DNA of 64,000 bases from Macrotrachela quadricornifera. Lineage: Eukaryota; Rotifera; Eurotatoria; Philodinida; Philodinidae. Shown here in pieces: positions 35,474 to 49,113 of this stretch; the first letter of the stretch is position 1, and every line of letters starts with the position of its first letter. The translations under genes and the position numbers were made by a program. The notes under the pieces were generated by a model, which had not been told where the DNA came from, did no database searches, and saw only the letters and a program-made list of their open reading frames with translations. The stretch covers positions 482,601 to 546,600 of the forward strand of contig JAJEKB010021243.1 in assembly GCA_022393335.1 (NCBI GenBank), written 5' to 3'.

Positions 35474-37488
35474 TTATGGTTTTATATGATTATGAAGTAA
35501 TCGAAGAAATTCTTGAAGATCTTCAGGTGGTAAAGCTAAAACTTGTTGAAAAAGTTTATTTGGTGATGGAACATGTGCAAATGTTGCTATATAAACATTA
35601 ACAAATAAAGCCATAATTATTTGACAATCAAATCGATCCTATTTTATTAATAAAGAAATAAGTTTATAAAAAAAAAAAAAAAACTTAATCTTACCACAAA
35701 TCCTCCATGTCCAGGTATTGTTGCAGCAAAATCTTTAAGACGAAAAGCTCGTTTAAATCCACTTGCAAAAAATCCTCCAAATGGTCCAATACTTGAAGCA
35801 AATAATGAAAGTACTAATGAATGTAATTGAAATGGATATAAATCAAGTGTTTTTTTAAAAAATGAATATGGTACTGGCATTGTATATGTTATTTTTTGAA
35901 ATAATGGTAATGGTGTACATGATGTTGATAAACTCATTATTGCTTCATCATATTCTAATGGACATACTAAATATTGAAAACGACATAATATTCCAGCTAT
36001 TACAAAACCAAATATTATTGTTGCTATGCCACCACCTATAAAACCTTCCCAAGTTTTTTTTGGAGATAATTTTGTTAAACGTGTTCGACCATAAAAAAAG
36101 CCAAATACATATGCCATTATATCATTACAGATAATTAATAATACAGGAAATAGAAACCAGATCATACCTAAATTATTTTTATATTTAAATATTACATAAA
36201 TAATGGAGAATAGAATCTAAATTAATTTGTCCAGACTACAGATCTAGATAATATTAATATTAAGAAAATGAACCAAAAATGATTGCGTACTGACTATTTC
36301 TATTTTCTTATAAATAAATTTAAGACAATTTTTTGAATAAAATGAACGCGAGAATTAAAAAATAAAATATGTCTTTGAATCCCGAACTTGATTCTTTCCT
36401 TTAGATATATAGCAATCATATTCATTCACATTATATAAATACCACAAGATAGATAATAGCAAAAGGATAAAAGAACCTTTACCTGTGTTCGTTTACATTA
36501 GAAACGTTATAATGTCATTAAGAACATTAAAATGTACTTAAGAAGATGTTCATGCTTTTAGTTCTGCATGGTCATAGCCTGCTTTAGATTGTGCAATTCC
36601 TTTTCACAAAATTGAAATTTTTTGAATGATGACTCAACATGATTCATAATCTCTGCCACGTTGGATTCTATATATATAATTATGAATCATTTTATAAAAA
36701 AAAATTGAACAATTATGAATATTCACTATTCGAGATTAAATTTTAAGAAATATTTTTCTATTAAAATAAATTAAAATAATACCTTTCCACATATTTTGTA
36801 TCATTTGATTACTTGATGTAACAAGAATCATTAAAGTAATATGTGTATATCCAAATAAAGTAAATTGTTTAAGATAATAAGTTTTTTTTAAACTTAATAC
36901 AAATCCAACAAAACCACCTGTATATAAAAGAAATGAAATCATACGATGATATGTTACTAATGGTTGTAAAAAATTATTTTTATGTATTATAAATCCAAAT
37001 TGATATATTAAACTTTCACCATAAAGCCAATAATTTGATGTTAATAAAAAATACCATGATAATGTACGAAACCATGGTAAATTATGGGATTTATAAAGAA
37101 CATGACCGATAGTAATTATTTCTTGAAAACATTTCATTTGTAAAAGTAATATAAATAAAGATACAACAAATGCTCCCATTGATACTATTTTAGCAAAAAA
37201 TGTTATCATTATAAATGAAAATATTCCACGTATAATCCAATTACGCCAACGTTGATCAAGACCACTTAATAATTGTTCAAGATATTCTATATAATTTTGT
37301 AATGATGATTGTTGAATAATTGAATGTGCACCACTTGGTTGAGATGGTAATGGTTCCATTTCATCATCTTCAGTTGTTGCTATACTAGTATTTTCACGTT
37401 TTATTGTTCGTATTATATTTGTATTTACTTCATGTTCAACATTTCGATGATGAATATTGGATATGTCAGAAATAACTGAGGAAGACAT
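35474..37488 (-). CDS. CDS1: Phosphatidate cytidylyltransferase (CDP-diacylglycerol synthase), 447 aa
   Basis: Makes CDP-diacylglycerol from CTP and phosphatidate in the ER membrane, for phosphatidylinositol and cardiolipin synthesis. Three exons: 36783..37488, 35695..36167 and 35474..35638; 1344 nt in frame. A cytosolic acidic N terminus precedes multiple membrane helices. Signature pieces: LSPKKTWEGFIGGG, FFASGFKRAFRLKDF, then IPGHGGFV joined by splicing to DRFDC, which completes the family S-x-x-K-R..K-D..H-G-G-x-x-D-R-x-D pattern. Length equals animal CDS1/CDS2. The first intron (615 bp) is ten times longer than the second (56 bp). CDS1 versus CDS2 cannot be separated for an invertebrate. 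Confidence 0.95.
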
Positions 37489-38601
37489 TGTATATCACTC
37501 ACAAAAAAATAAAGAAAAATATCACATATATATATTAGAATAAAATTCTCTAAGAAATATCACACAAAAAGTAAAATGAAATAAATAATTTTCTTATTTA
37601 AAATTCAATGAGCATGAATGAGATAAAATGAAAATAGTTTACCTGTGTATATATATATAAAAGGTATGAATTAAACAAGCCAATAAATTATTAGTCTATC
37701 AACAGATGGCAATAGAAAACAGAATTTTTTTTTTAAATAGAAATAAATTTATTTGCAAATAGTGTAAGAATATTATAATTTATTATTGGATTAAATTGAC
37801 TTTTTATATATTTCTTTACGATTTGATTTAATTTTATTATTTATATGATCATCTATAACTGAAATATGTATAATATACCATATTAAACAAGCTAATTGTT
37901 GAAGGATTTTTTTTTAATTTCACAGACTAAGTTTAATCAAATAATCCATTCGTTGCATTTTCCTACTAGACTCGATTAGATATTATTCAGAAGTTTTCTG
38001 ACCATTAAAACTCACGAAATTTTTATTTTGTAATATAATACTTGAAACTAATTAAATTTTCTCTCGATTATATCATACAAAATTCAATGTAAACTGTTGA
38101 TTTATATGTGTAGTATGAGTCAAATAAATTACAAGAATATTTTTGCATTGATCAAAAGAAAAACAGAAGAGATTATTTATATAAAGAAATAGTTTATATT
38201 CATTTAACAAATAATTCTATTAATAAAAATTATTTATCTTTATATATATGTATATATTTATATTTAATAAAGGGAAGAACGATCAAACAGAAAAGTCAAG
38301 TTGTGTTTTTCTTTTCCTGTCAAAAAAACAAAAGAAACAAAAAAATAATTAAACAAGCACAGAATATCTTTTTTTTTTTCGTTTGAATCTAATATACAAA
38401 ATAAAACAGAACACAAACATTCTATGTAAATTTCGCTTAAAATGCGAAAAACAACATACGTATATATATATATGTATATATTTAAGCGTATAACTAGACT
38501 ATATCAAACAAGAATAAAGTTTGAATAAACACAAAACAAAAACAAACAAAAAAAGAGAATAGAGATAATAATGAGAAATATTCTTTTCTTTTCTTTTTTT
38601 T
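37489..38601. other. Intergenic, no gene
   Basis: AT-rich region with TA microsatellites (37655, 38460). It includes the CDS1 promoter on its left side and the BPTF 3' UTR on its right. Confidence 0.5.
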
Positions 38602-41600
38602 CTAATTATCGTCTTTAATCATCAAATTTTCTAATAATTGACGAAAATAATTATCAACAACATTAGCACATTGAGAAAATGTTGAATTAATTGGATTAAA
38701 TTGTCGACAATTATTAAAGATTTTATTAACATCACGTATATAATCACATATTGTTTTAAATTTACTATTCATTACTTTTGTTTTTAATGTTGTTAGATCT
38801 TAAATGAAAATTTTTTATTCTAAAAAACAATATTTTTTTACTCATCTTACCCATAGGATCTTTTATAATTGTATAATAATTAGGTACATATTTAACATCC
38901 ACTGGTTTTTGAAATGGCCATGCCATTTTATGTGTCTAAAAATTAAAATAGAAATTTATTATAAAAACAAAATGTTTTTTTTTGTTTACCGAAAGTTGAT
39001 CAGTAAGATCTAATAAATCTTTTTTTATTTCATTATTTATTGGTTTATTAAGAAATTCTTGTTTTTTTTCTGTTGAACATCTTGGACAAACATATACTTC
39101 AAATTTATCAGCTTCTTCTGGTGTTATACTAACACAAGAACCATGTAACCAATCAGCACAAACATCACAACCAATATAAAATCTAATAAAAACAACAAAT
39201 AAAATTACATACCAAAAAAAATTTTTTTTTTTTACTTTGATTCATCATATGGTGTTTGACAAATACAATATAAACGTTCTTTAGCTTTTTGTGTTAATAA
39301 TGTACAATCTTCACATATAAATTCTTTCATTTTTTCTGCAAGACGTGGTGTTAAACCAACACAAGTACCATGTAACCATCGTGAACATAATTCACATTGA
39401 ATAAAAAATTTTTCAGGAATATTTGTTTGTTGACAACTACAATTAATATCCGAAAGATTTATTTCAGTTTTTTCTTTTTTATTTGAAGAATTTTTAATTG
39501 TTATAATTTTTTTAGGTTTTTCAGTAGATTTCATTTTAGCAGTTATTGTTGTTGTTGGTGGTGGTGGTGGTGATGATGATAAAGAAGATTTTCGATTATT
39601 AAGAAGATTTTCATCATTATCAGACGATTCTCTTCGGTCATTTGGTGTATTAGTATGTGAACGACGAGCTTTTTTTGATAAAGGTTGATGATCATTATTA
39701 GTATCTTTGGTTGAAGGTAATGGGCGTGTACGTTTTGGTACGATGCTAAATAAGATAAAAATTATTGAGAGATAATTTCTAGTTTTTCTTAAGATTAAAT
39801 GAACATGTTAATTTATTTTTTTTTTACCTTTTTGTTTTTTGTTCTGATGTTTTAGGTGTTTCTTGTCGTTTATTTTTTATTTCATTTGTAGTATTCTTTT
39901 TTGATTTTTTAATTGGAATTGATGATGATATATCATTTTTCTTTTGTTCATTATTATTATCATCATCTGAAGGTGATTCTTCTTGTTTAATTGTTGTTTG
40001 TTGTTGTTGTTTAAGTATAAGTTGTTGTTGTTTAAGACGTTGTGTTTGAACTTGTTCTTTAACTAATTGAGTTTTTCTTTGAAGACGATTTCCAATAAAT
40101 TCTTGTCGAAGATTTTCAACACGTTGATTTAATAAACGTGTTAAATTTATTCGATTATAATCAGTTTTTGATATAATTGTATTTTGTTGTTTAAGACGTT
40201 TTTTAATAGATTCTTGAGTTTGTTCACGTTCAATTCGAGAAATTATTGAACGAAGAATAGCTTCACAAATTTTCATTCTTAAAAAAAAAAAATTTTCAAA
40301 ATAAATGAAAAGAAAAATCGTTTGAAATATACCTTATATTATCTTCTGGATTAATTTTAATAATTTTATCATCATTTATTGATGGTATTGGAATTGTTTT
40401 ACGAACATTTTTGGTTTTTGGTATAATAATTGGTGTTGGTTCAATTTTAGGTTTTATTGTTGAACCATTTGTATCAATTGTTACGGTTTCAGAAATAGTT
40501 GTTAATGGTGTATCTTCATTTGTTGTTGATTCTAAACGTAAATTTGTTTCAGATTGTTGTTGTTGTTGGAGGAGTAATTGTTGTTGTTGTTGAGCAAGAA
40601 GACTATTTAATAATTCAGTTGATGATTGAATAGATGTTATAGGAGCTGGTGCAATTGGACGTAATCGACGTTCTTGTGGGCTAATAGATATTGTTTGTGA
40701 TTGAGGTTTTGGAGGTGATGAAGCTTTAATTATTTTTGAAATTCCATTTTCATTTTGTTGAACAGTTGTTGTTGGTACAAGAATTATTTGTCCATCAGCT
40801 AATTTAACAACAGAAAATGATTTTTGTTGTAATGGAAGATTTGTTGTTGTTGTTGATGATGATGAATCTCCAGTTGGTTTTATAATAACAACTTGTCCAC
40901 TTTCAGTATTTAAAGTTGATTTTGGTTGTAAATGTGGTATACGAACAATAAATGGTTTAGCTGTTTGTTGTTGTTGTTGTGTTGAAGTATTTATTATTAT
41001 TGGTGTTTTCTTTTTAATCTTTTTTTTCTCTTCATTAGTTTTTTTATGTAAACGTTTAAAAATTTTATCTTGTAAACATTGATAATAATATTTAATTTGA
41101 TTTGGTTGAAGTTGTCTTTCAGGTAACCATTGTTCACTAAGTATTAAACGATTTGGTGTTAATATTGATGATGGATGTGGTACAGCACGACTACGTGATT
41201 TTGATATTGGAATATTATAATTTGATGTTTCATTTATTTGTGAATGAATTGTTTTACGAACAAAATATTCACAATATGAATTAAATGGACCAGAATCACG
41301 TTTAGCTAATACTTGAATTGTTGTTGTTATACCATCATTATCAATATGTGTTGTTATTGATGATTCATCAATATTAGAAAGTTTTTCTGTCAGAAGATCC
41401 CATCTAGAATAAAATGAAAATTTTTTAAAAAAAAAAAGACATTCGATATTTAGTAATTATTTATAGGAAAAAAATATATATATTTAAATTTAAATTAATT
41501 AAATGTTTATGAATGAAATTTTGTATTTGCTCGTAGAAGAAAAGAATGTACGAGTATAAGATCTATAGAGCTTAATAAAATTCAGTTACAAGATGACTTA

Positions 41601-44600
41601 ATGTTGAAAGTTTAATACTTTAAAGCGCTCACTTTTGTTCTATTTTAGAAACTCAACATGAATAATTTTATATCAGTTCATCTGTTCATTTCGAATGATC
41701 AGAATTTGTTAACTAGCTCCATTCATTCTCACTGAGTCAAAACAAGATACCTTGAGTTATTTAAAACTTCAATCAATATATCTGATCGGAAATGAAATGT
41801 TAAAATTTTGTAAATATGTATTATTATTATTAACTAACCTTATACAATTCCATAAATATTTAATATGATGAGCAATTGCAAAAAATGAAGTACTTGTTTG
41901 TACTTTATAACACCATGCTGTTCGAACTGATGGTCTTCCACATGGATATGGCCAACCAAATCTTGTTCCAATTCCACTTAAACGTGAATTAATAAATCCA
42001 GGTACATCAGTTAATGTCATTGATGCTCGTGCAAGACGACGAAGAATATATGATGGTAGTATAAATATATTTGCAGATATTTGATTATTAAATGAAAATG
42101 TCCATGGTAATGGTAATTGAAATGGATTAATTAAATTTTTTTTTTCTGTTGTTAAACCAGTTAAATGAAATACTCGACGTGTATCATCTGACATAATTGG
42201 ATAACGATATGATATTCCATTATAATCAATTATTTTATAATTAATAAATGTTAAATCATCAATTAAATCATCATTATCATCTTTTGCTGTTAATAATAAA
42301 TTTTTAAATTCATTTTCAATATTAATATTATTTTCTAAATCATTTTTAAGTTTTATTTCAATTAAATTAAATATTCTATTACGTTCATTTAATATAGCAT
42401 TTGACATATTTTCTCGACGTATTAATAATGAATTAATATCAAAATTTTTTTTTTTTATTTCAATTATAGAACGTCGAGTTGAACGAATAAATGTCCAACC
42501 TTGTCCACCAGATAAACGATATTCTTCTCCACGTTGTTTATGTATACTATGTTTTAATGGTCGAGTAAAATGAACATTTTGTATAATTGAATCTGCATCA
42601 ATTTTTCGTCGAATAAATGCATCTTTTTCTTCTTTTTTAGCTTCATCACGTTCTTTTTCTGTTTCACGACGAAATTTTAAATAGCCAACTTGATCAGTAA
42701 ATAAATCAAAATAAGAAACAGATTTAATACATGCTTCAAATTGTAATAAAAGAAAAATAAATTTATTTAATGTTAGATTTTTATTTAAATCAAGTAATTC
42801 TTTTGCCCATATATAACGATAACGTTTCCAATGTGTATGCATAAATGGTAATGGAATTGTATTTTCAAAATATACAAGTGTTAGACGTAATATATCTGAG
42901 AGATTTTTTAAAAAATAATTTGATGTTATAGATGATGATGATGATGGAGAATACCATGTAAATGATGGAGAATTATTTATACTAAATTTACGTGCTAAAT
43001 GTGCACGTCGATCACGTTCACTTAATAACATTTGTTTTTTTGTAGCAAGTGGATTTGTTTGATAATAATTTTCATAATGAAGATAACCTTCAGATGGAAG
43101 ATATTTTTCTAAAAGATAAGAAATTAATTTTATTTATTTAATATATTGTCTGAAGATTTGATAAAATCTCAAAAATGGTGAAACACAGCATTTGCGCACT
43201 CAGATTTCAGTAAGAATAATTTCACATGCAACAGAATGTTCAACAAAAACTCATTTTTACTGCCAAATAATCAGAAGTACGTAGATCGATAGAGGAATCA
43301 ATGCTATTTCCAACTACATTTGAAAAAAAAAGACGATTAGATTGTTCAAAAGATTAAAATTCCCCTATTATTTAAGTAAATGAAAACATGATTTCAATTG
43401 ATCGACATTATTCGCTATTTAAACTTTCGAATTAGTTTATAATTAAATTAATAGAAACATACCTTTAGTATTATCATTATGTTTATTTTGTGTTGTAAGT
43501 TCTAAATCAATTTTAACATGATTTGGTTGCATACTATTAATAAGTGATAACATTGTTTGATTATATGTAAAATCATCAAGATCTTCATCATCTATATTTT
43601 CACTGTTAAGTTTTGTTTTCTGACTTAAAATATCGTCAGATTCATCTGTTTCAAAATCATCTGAACTAAAATCTGAATTATTACTTAATTCTTCATTATT
43701 TTGTATTAAACCATTAGCTAAATTTGCTGCTAATAATTGACTTTGGGCAAAAGCAGCAAAATTACTTAATGGAAGATTTGTCCCTGTTAATGAATCATTC
43801 GATGAAGGTGAACCATCACGTCCTTTAGTTACATTATTTGATGAATTACCAAAGCCAAGACCTTATTAAACAAAATAAATAAAAATTATTTAAAATAAAT
43901 CATTTTTACCAAGTTGTGTTAAATCAAATTCTTCATCATCAGATCCTGTTTCTTTATCTTTTGCTCCACTATCATCAGAATTATCCGAACCAAAATCAGT
44001 TTCTGAATCTCTTCGAGGTTTTCTTGATATTCTTCCACTACGTAAAACTTTTCCTGGTCGTTTGGGTTTTTCATCTGTTGTTGTTACTGTTACTGATTTA
44101 ACTTTCATTGGTTTACGTTTATTTCTTATTGGTTGTTGTTGTTGTTGTTGTTGTTCATTTAATTTTGGAGATTCAATTTTTGGTTGAATTAAACGTTGAC
44201 TAGATTGAAATGAACCAGTTGTTAAATGATTAACACCACGCGGAGGATGACCATAATGTGAACCACGTCCAGCTCGACCACCATATAATGGTGGCCGACC
44301 TCGACCACGAGGACGACCACGAGTTGTACCTCGATATACACGATTACTTTCTATATTAAATTAAAAAAAAAACTAATTTCAATTTTTAGAAAAAATAAAA
44401 TGAATGAATACCATATTTTCTAAATGGCATATCAAATTCATCAATATTTTCTTCTTGTTGAAAAAAATCATCACCAAAATCATCATATTCATTATCAAGT
44501 AACATTCCATCTTCATCTTCATAATTATTTCCAGTATAATAATCGCGATAATAATTACTACGTGGATATGAAGTATTATTTGTTGTATAAGAACGATTAT

Positions 44601-47365
44601 TATTATTATTATTATTATTCGAATAAATATTGCTTCGATTATAAGATGGAAATCTATTCATTGTTTGATACTGTTCATAACGTTGCCAAATTGTTTCATC
44701 AATATCATTTTCATTTAATCGTCGAAGAGCGACTTTTGTCTCAGAATAAATATCTTAAAAATAATATATTAATATATAATTTTTTTATTAAATATTATTT
44801 ACTATGTGCATGTCGTAATCGTTCTTCTAATAAAGATCTATTTGATGAATTAAATCGTTTTATAGAAACTATATCTAAAAACATAAATTATAATTTTAAA
44901 TATAAAGAAAAGTTTAGAAATAGTTACCATTTGACACTGGTAGATCATTCATATAATGATTTTGTACATTGAATTTCTATAAAATATGTAAAGAATTATT
45001 ATTTATGTGAACAAAATTTTATTTTGTTCAAAAACAATCTATGGATTTAGTATTGGTTGGAAGAATATAATACTCTCAAATTTGAAATATAGACTGTTCT
45101 TACATCTATTACTTATAGTTCGATACTACTTGAATTAGAGACGACATCAAAACTACTAGGATCAATCGAGTATCTCAGATGAAACAGTACAGTACGGCCG
45201 AATACGACGCCGTTTTTTACCGGAATCCTGATCGACGTTTTATAGCAAGTATTTGATCGTATACGGCAATGTTACAAATTGATCGCAAAGAAATTTGCTT
45301 TGTTTTAAAATTATATTATGAAAAATAATTATAAAACAGATGTAGATTTTTTTTTCATATAAATCTTCTATATGAAATTTTTTGTTTAACTTACTGATGA
45401 ATAACCATAATTATTATTTGAATGAACAAAAAATTCTCGTTTTTTAACAAATGATTTTGGATCTTTATCATTATCAACTATTCCATCTATCTGACCATAC
45501 ATAATTAAAAAATTTTCTTTTGGTTTTATATTTAATTTAATTCTATCAAGAAGATGATCATAATCAATCTTTTTTATTATTGATTCTTCAATATAACAAG
45601 ACGTTAAACCATCTGTAAACATTGATAAGGATTTTTTATCATCATTATCATCATCTAATTGTGGAACATAATTATATACTGATTGAACCATATTTGTCAT
45701 TGATGGTGATCTATTCGATGATATAAACGCTAAATAGTTTTATTGAAAAAAAAATAAAAATTTTAATTTTTTTCAATTTAAAATTAAAACTTACTAGCTT
45801 GAAGATCAGCTGTTATTTGCATACAACGTGCAATATCATTGTATCGTTTTTGTAAACGATAAACTAATAATTTTTCAGGACCTGTTTCATCAAGACATGA
45901 TAATAAAGTATCAAATTGATCAAGTGTAGAATAATATCGTACATCTTCACCGGTTTCATCCTCTCTTTTAAAAACAAAAAAAACAACTAATTATTTTAAT
46001 AACAAAAATTTCTTAAATAATTTACATAAATAAACGACGACAAACAAACCAATATCTACGTTGTTCTCGATCATGACCAATACATCGATGACGTAAGTAA
46101 AACGGTCGATTTTCTCGTGGAGGAATACAATCTGTTATACCATGTACTTGGTTTTGTACACATACTGGGCAAAACCATTCAACAGTTGGTACACTTATTA
46201 ATGGTGGATTAAGACATCCAAGATGATATGTTGCTTCACAACGATCACAACAAAGTAAATCACCTCGTCTAAAAATATATTACAAGACATTTTAAATGAG
46301 TATGTTTTAATGATAAAATTTTCTATGTATAAGGAAACATTTTCAGATGTTCGACTACTTTTCAATCAGAGATAGACACGATTCCTTTTGTTCGAAAAAT
46401 GATAGATTCGATTTACTCTTTTTCAAAACTAAAAAGTCTCAAATCGCACCATGTTCGTCTTTGTTTTAAACTGGAACATAATGCATCTTGAACATTCGTA
46501 GCTTTAATGCTGAATATTACCATAAGATTTGAATTACATTGTATAAACAAAAGTGTTTTGGAATTTTATTTTTATCAAAATGTTCAAAATTCAAAACAGT
46601 ACAACGTAATAAGATGAATATTACTTACTTTTGACATTGTCTACAATTATCATCATGTTGTTTTGGTTTTGTATCATCAAATTCTCTTCGTATAGTTTTT
46701 GTTGTTAATGCAACATCACATAATGCTAATAAAACATCTATTTTATCATTAATATTTATATTAAATGGATATTCTTTTACAATAAATGTAAACATTTTTA
46801 ATTGTGGATGAGATGTAACATATAATTGTAATATATATGGCCATGTTATATAATCTATAGTAACAAAAGATAAATCAATAATACCTTTAATATCTGTTTC
46901 AGATGCATATGTTATTCCATCATCATCATCTTGTTTAATTAATAAACGAAGTAAACATATATGAATTTGTGAAAAAAGTATATTATTTATATCAATTGAT
47001 TGAATAATAGATGTACAAAAATGTTCAAATAAAAATGGTGAAAGACGTAATATAGGTGAAAAATGACGTAAAAATTCATAAATGGTTGCTAAATGTAATG
47101 CTTGTTGAGGTGTTACAGATAAATCATTTGAACTTATTGGTAAATTAAATATTTCATCATCAATATCAGCTTCATTATGATAATAATCAATGGATGAACT
47201 ACGTTGATCTTCTTCTTCTTCAATATCATTTTCATTTGGATTTGTCCAAGATGATGATGGAAATGAATCTTCATCATAATGTTGAGGTATTGGATGTGCT
47301 CGACGTTTAGATGTATAACATATTTCATTTTCATCTTCAAAATCTGATTCAATTGAACGTTGCAT
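38602..47365 (-). CDS. BPTF: BPTF / NURF301 chromatin-remodelling subunit, 2187 aa
   Basis: Largest subunit of the ISWI-type NURF complex. Sixteen exons: 46629..47365, 46026..46268, 45795..45964, 45395..45729, 44928..44976, 44803..44874, 44412..44753, 43910..44350, 43463..43861, 41839..43108, 40333..41403, 39828..40277, 39236..39745, 38990..39182, 38851..38935 and 38602..38798; 6564 nt in frame. Order: acidic N terminus; DDT domain ([18 protein letters not shown] on); PHD1 split across an intron (CRQC, then [15 protein letters not shown]); [13 protein letters not shown]-hook-like [13 protein letters not shown]; acidic Ser and poly-Gln linkers; PHD2; PHD3; bromodomain with AWPFQKPVD and [12 protein letters not shown]3 ([24 protein letters not shown]) keeps the three Tyr and one Trp of the H3K4me3 cage; PHD2 does not. 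Splicing restores LWNCIRWDLL, typical of BPTF. Shares its upstream region with divergent SUMO. Confidence 0.95.
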
Positions 47366-47892
47366 TTTCTATCGTTCTGAATTAAAAGAAAAGAAACATA
47401 GAACATAACATTTGTTATATTTTTCTTCCATATTGATTCCATTGTTATACTATTATATGAGACCTCTATTGAAAGATTTATATTGAAAATAAATAAAAAA
47501 AAATTATTTTTATTTATAGAGAAAAATATGAAAATCTAGAAAAATGAATTTTATATTTTCAATACAGTGACATCTATAAACAGAAAAATTATTTGAATTA
47601 TTCATATAATAGATTTTACTTCTATTTAAAAAAATTTTTTTTTAATTTTGAAATTGATTTCTAAGACGCGGTAAAATATAGAATAATAATAAAATATGGA
47701 TATTTCATATTAATGATGTTTAATCCAAGTATTTGGATGTATATATGAATTTGAAAGGGTATTTGACAAATTATGAATCAGTTCTATGATATAATACTCT
47801 ATAAATCAAAATTAAATGATTAATTATACAATTTGTTTTAGATTTTTATTAAAATTTTAAAAATAATTATCTTTGATTATTCATATTAAATA
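47366..47892. promoter_or_regulatory. Divergent upstream region BPTF / SUMO
   Basis: 527 bp between divergent start codons, AT-rich; presumably holds both promoters. No element assigned. Confidence 0.45.
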
Positions 47893-48375
47893 ATGACAGC
47901 TGAAAATAAAACAGATGAATATATTAAACTTCGAGTTGTTGGACAAGATAATAGTAGGAAATCCTTATTTATTATAATAATTAATATGAAATATTTATTA
48001 TAGGTGAAGTTCATTTTAAAGTTAAAATGACAACAAATATGGGTAAATTAAAGAAATCATATGCTGAACGACAAGGTAATAGAAAAAAAAAACTAACTAT
48101 TTAGTTTTCATCAATTTTTGTTTTTTTTTTTGTAATAGGTGTTGGTGTATCGACTTTAAGGTAAATATTAATTTATAATTTAATTAATTAATTAAATTAT
48201 TAATTTATTTAAGATTTCTTTTTGATGGTAAACGTATAAATGATGATGAAACACCAAAACAACTTGAAATGGAAGATAATGATACAATTGAAGTGTATCA
48301 AGAACAAGTAAAATAAATGAAATTTATTCTTTTATGATTAATAAATATTTATTTTAGGTTGGTGGATTTAATTAA
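47893..48375 (+). CDS. SUMO: SUMO (small ubiquitin-like modifier), 88-aa precursor
   Basis: Five exons: 47893..47953, 48004..48075, 48139..48160, 48214..48307 and 48358..48375; 267 nt. A short flexible N terminus, then [51 protein letters not shown] and [16 protein letters not shown] form the SUMO ubiquitin fold. The precursor ends GG-FN, so a SENP-type protease must remove two residues before conjugation. No internal psi-K-x-E acceptor is evident near the N terminus. One exon is 22 nt and the last coding exon is 18 nt, carrying the processing site. Confidence 0.96.
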
Positions 48376-49113
48376 AGTTATTAAATAAAATATATTTTTT
48401 TTTATATTCTGCATGACAATTCTCTTAGAGATGGAACAAAGTACAAATGTATATAACAACAAATATTTAATTAATCTTTTCTTATTGTAAATTATAAATA
48501 AAATGAAAGATCTTTTTTTTTTATAAAAATAAAAATAAATATATATCAACAATTAATTTTTAGTAAAATGTAATGCAACTTTATAGTTGAGAGAAAAGAA
48601 AAAAATCTTATTACATATTCTCTATTCATAGAAATTGCATAAAGAGTATATTATTTTCATATTAAAGTATAATTTATTATATCGATCAAAATAATAAATA
48701 TTGCATACAAAGTATCGATGAATGAAAAATCGATTTGGATCGAATTTTTGTACAATAAAAATAGACTAATAGAAAATATATTGAAATAATCATTACAATC
48801 AAACAAAATTAAAATTTTTATTTCAAAATAAACAATCTATTTTCTTCCTATTTAGATATAACAAAATCTCTTGAATCATTTTATACAACAGAATAAAAAG
48901 TATTGCTAATTATCTGAAATAATATTATTTTATGCAATACATTATTCACTCAACATATTTACAAAATAAACAAGTAATTGCTCAATCATAACTGATTCAT
49001 GACACACCGGGAAAATAAATATAATAGAAGGAAGAAAAAGAAATTCAAATTATTAATACTTTCTTAGAAACATTTACTTTCTTAGAAACATATATTTTTC
49101 AACGGTTTCATTG
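48376..49113. other. No supported gene
   Basis: SUMO 3' flank and upstream region of the LRR gene; AT-rich. Confidence 0.5.

Noticed and set aside
40411..40593. Plus-strand ORF rich in Cys and Val
   Set aside because: Antisense of the BPTF poly-Gln/Ser exon.
44424..44972. 182-codon plus-strand ORF
   Set aside because: Antisense shadow spanning three BPTF exons and their introns.
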